DNA from: Paenibacillus abyssi
GTDB lineage: Bacteria > Bacillota > Bacilli > Paenibacillales > Paenibacillaceae
Assembly: GCF_014640295.1 (NCBI RefSeq)
Contig: NZ_BMGR01000011.1
Location: 124,001 to 188,000 of the forward strand
DNA length: 64,000 nucleotides
Reading direction: 5' to 3'
Shown here: positions 63,024-64,000 of the stretch, in pieces
Numbering within the stretch: the stretch's first letter is position 1
Layout of the letters: each line of letters begins with the position of its first letter
Notes under the pieces: generated by a model
What the model saw: the letters and a program-made list of their open reading frames with translations, nothing else
The model's database searches: none
What the model was told of the DNA's origin: nothing
Program-made: the position numbers and the translations under genes

Positions 63024-64000
63024 ATGGCAGGAAATTCTTTTGGGGACGTATTTAAAATAACCACTTTTGGGGAATCGCATGGTGAGGCAGTGGGTGTCAT
63101 TGTGGATGGGGTTACTCCAGGGATTGACATTGACGAGCAGTATATTCAAGTACAGATGGACCGGAGAAAACCCGGACAATCATCCGTAACCTCTCCCAGG
63201 AAAGAGTATGATGTCATCCAGATTTTATCCGGTATATTTGAAGGAAGGACAACCGGAACGCCGCTGTTCATTATGCTGCACAACAAAGACATGAGACCCG
63301 AAGCGTATGATGACATTAAATCTGCATTCAGGCCAGGACATGCTGACTTTACGTACTTACAGAAATACGGCATTCGCGATCATCGAGGCAGCGGCAGGGC
63401 CTCAGGAAGAGAAACGGCAGGCAGAGTGGCAGCTGGGGCAGTCGCACGAAAATTGCTGGACAATAGAGGCGTTAGTGTGGTCGCCTATACAACCGAGATT
63501 GGCGGCATCAAGTGCACAACATTGGATGAATCCACAATTGAGAAAAATGCCGTACGGGCCTGCGATCCGAATGCGGCCGCTGCGATGATTGAGAAAATAG
63601 AGCATTTGGCATCCATTGGCGATAGCGTCGGGGGCATCGTGGAGTGCAGAATAAGAGGGGTAAGTCCAGGTCTTGGAGAGCCTGTATTTGATAAGCTGGA
63701 TGCTGAGTTGGCTAAGGCAATGCTATCCATTGGGGCGATAAAAGGAATTGAGTTTGGTGCAGGCTTTGCCGCCTCCGAAATGCTGGGTAGTGAGCATAAT
63801 GATCAGATGGGGAATCATGGGTTTTTGAGCAATCATGCAGGAGGCATTGTGGGAGGGATTAGCACGGGAGAAGAGATTGTATTTAGAGTCGTTGTAAAAC
63901 CTACCTCCTCGATTTCCGTTCCCCAAAAAACGATGGATACAACAGGAAATGAACGAGTTATCGTGACTAAGGGCCGACATGATCCGTGTATTTGCCCGAG
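63024..64000 (+). CDS. aroC: Chorismate synthase, 3'-truncated by the window
   Basis: 325 residues are visible with no stop before the edge. Start ATG after AGGAGGG. Signatures: NSFGDVFKITTFGESHGEAV, RRKPGQSSVTSPRKE, FRPGHADFTYLQKYGIRDHR, GSGRASGRETAGRVAAGAVA, NHAGGIVGGISTGEEIVFRV and GRHDPCICPR. It makes chorismate from EPSP with reduced FMN, the last step of the shikimate pathway. The LysR neighbour is unusual for a Bacillales aroC, which usually sits with aroB and aroH; this may be an extra copy. Confidence 0.95.
   Translation, partial: MAGNSFGDVFKITTFGESHGEAVGVIVDGVTPGIDIDEQYIQVQMDRRKPGQSSVTSPRKEYDVIQILSGIFEGRTTGTPLFIMLHNKDMRPEAYDDIKSAFRPGHADFTYLQKYGIRDHRGSGRASGRETAGRVAAGAVARKLLDNRGVSVVAYTTEIGGIKCTTLDESTIEKNAVRACDPNAAAAMIEKIEHLASIGDSVGGIVECRIRGVSPGLGEPVFDKLDAELAKAMLSIGAIKGIEFGAGFAASEMLGSEHNDQMGNHGFLSNHAGGIVGGISTGEEIVFRVVVKPTSSISVPQKTMDTTGNERVIVTKGRHDPCICP

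Overview
The window looks like a chromosomal stretch from a Paenibacillus-like, endospore-forming Firmicute. The evidence is moderate GC, strong AGGAGG-type ribosome binding sites, frequent GTG and TTG starts, U-tailed intrinsic terminators after most genes, copper-amine-oxidase-N-like domains on secreted proteins, LysM/GH18 spore-type hydrolases, a GlpP-antiterminated glycerol operon, and decayed IS1182-type transposase pieces. No rRNA, tRNA, CRISPR array, prophage or replication origin was seen. The window opens inside one gene and closes inside another (chorismate synthase).

Layout. 1-10.4 kb: a secreted GHL10-type protein, NUDIX hydrolase, FrnE-type DsbA protein, esterase, FAD oxidoreductase, GNAT acetyltransferase, secreted beta-propeller protein, LytS-like sensor kinase and HD-GYP protein. 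10.5-15.2 kb: a His/Gly-repeat protein, an orphan ParB-like protein, a hypothetical protein, and a divergent AraC regulator/MFS pair. 15.5-18.8 kb: a tandem pair of LysM-GH18 enzymes, the second with the catalytic Glu replaced by Gln. 19-21 kb: a Fur-box-controlled FTR1 iron permease with a lipoprotein carrying the same helical domain. 21.1-24 kb: an operon of zinc-ribbon/FxLYD membrane protein, trypsin-like protease and rhodanese. 24-34.8 kb: mixed housekeeping genes (M29 aminopeptidase, MOSC, CopC-like, Nnr, glutamate racemase) and several tiny genes. 35-38 kb: ilvE divergent from a LysR gene, then a membrane metallophosphoesterase. 39.3-44.7 kb: an HtrA protease and the glycerol regulon glpP, leader terminator, glpD, glpK. 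44.8-51.6 kb: TerB-like, NRDE and phosphoesterase proteins, a CAP lipoprotein, small peptides, an M42 peptidase, a kinase remnant and an EamA transporter. 51.7-53.5 kb: an ECF sigma factor overlapping a membrane-anchored partner. 54-56 kb: nicotinamidase and nicotinate phosphoribosyltransferase (NAD salvage). 56-57 kb: a large palindrome and a decayed IS1182 copy. 57-64 kb: an ABC-F protein, an atypical SDR, an aldo/keto reductase, a frameshifted small gene, a LysR regulator and aroC.

Genes that clearly work together: FTR1 plus lipoprotein (iron uptake), glpP-glpD-glpK (glycerol), pncA-pncB (nicotinamide to NaMN), the ECF sigma factor and its membrane partner, and probably the zinc-ribbon/protease/rhodanese operon. 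No wholly new multi-gene system is proven. The best leads are the iron permease/lipoprotein pair sharing one domain, the Glu-to-Gln GH18 paralogue, the His-repeat protein, an SDR without Tyr and Lys, several unlisted small genes (including a possible leaderless one), and a long palindromic element beside the IS remnant.
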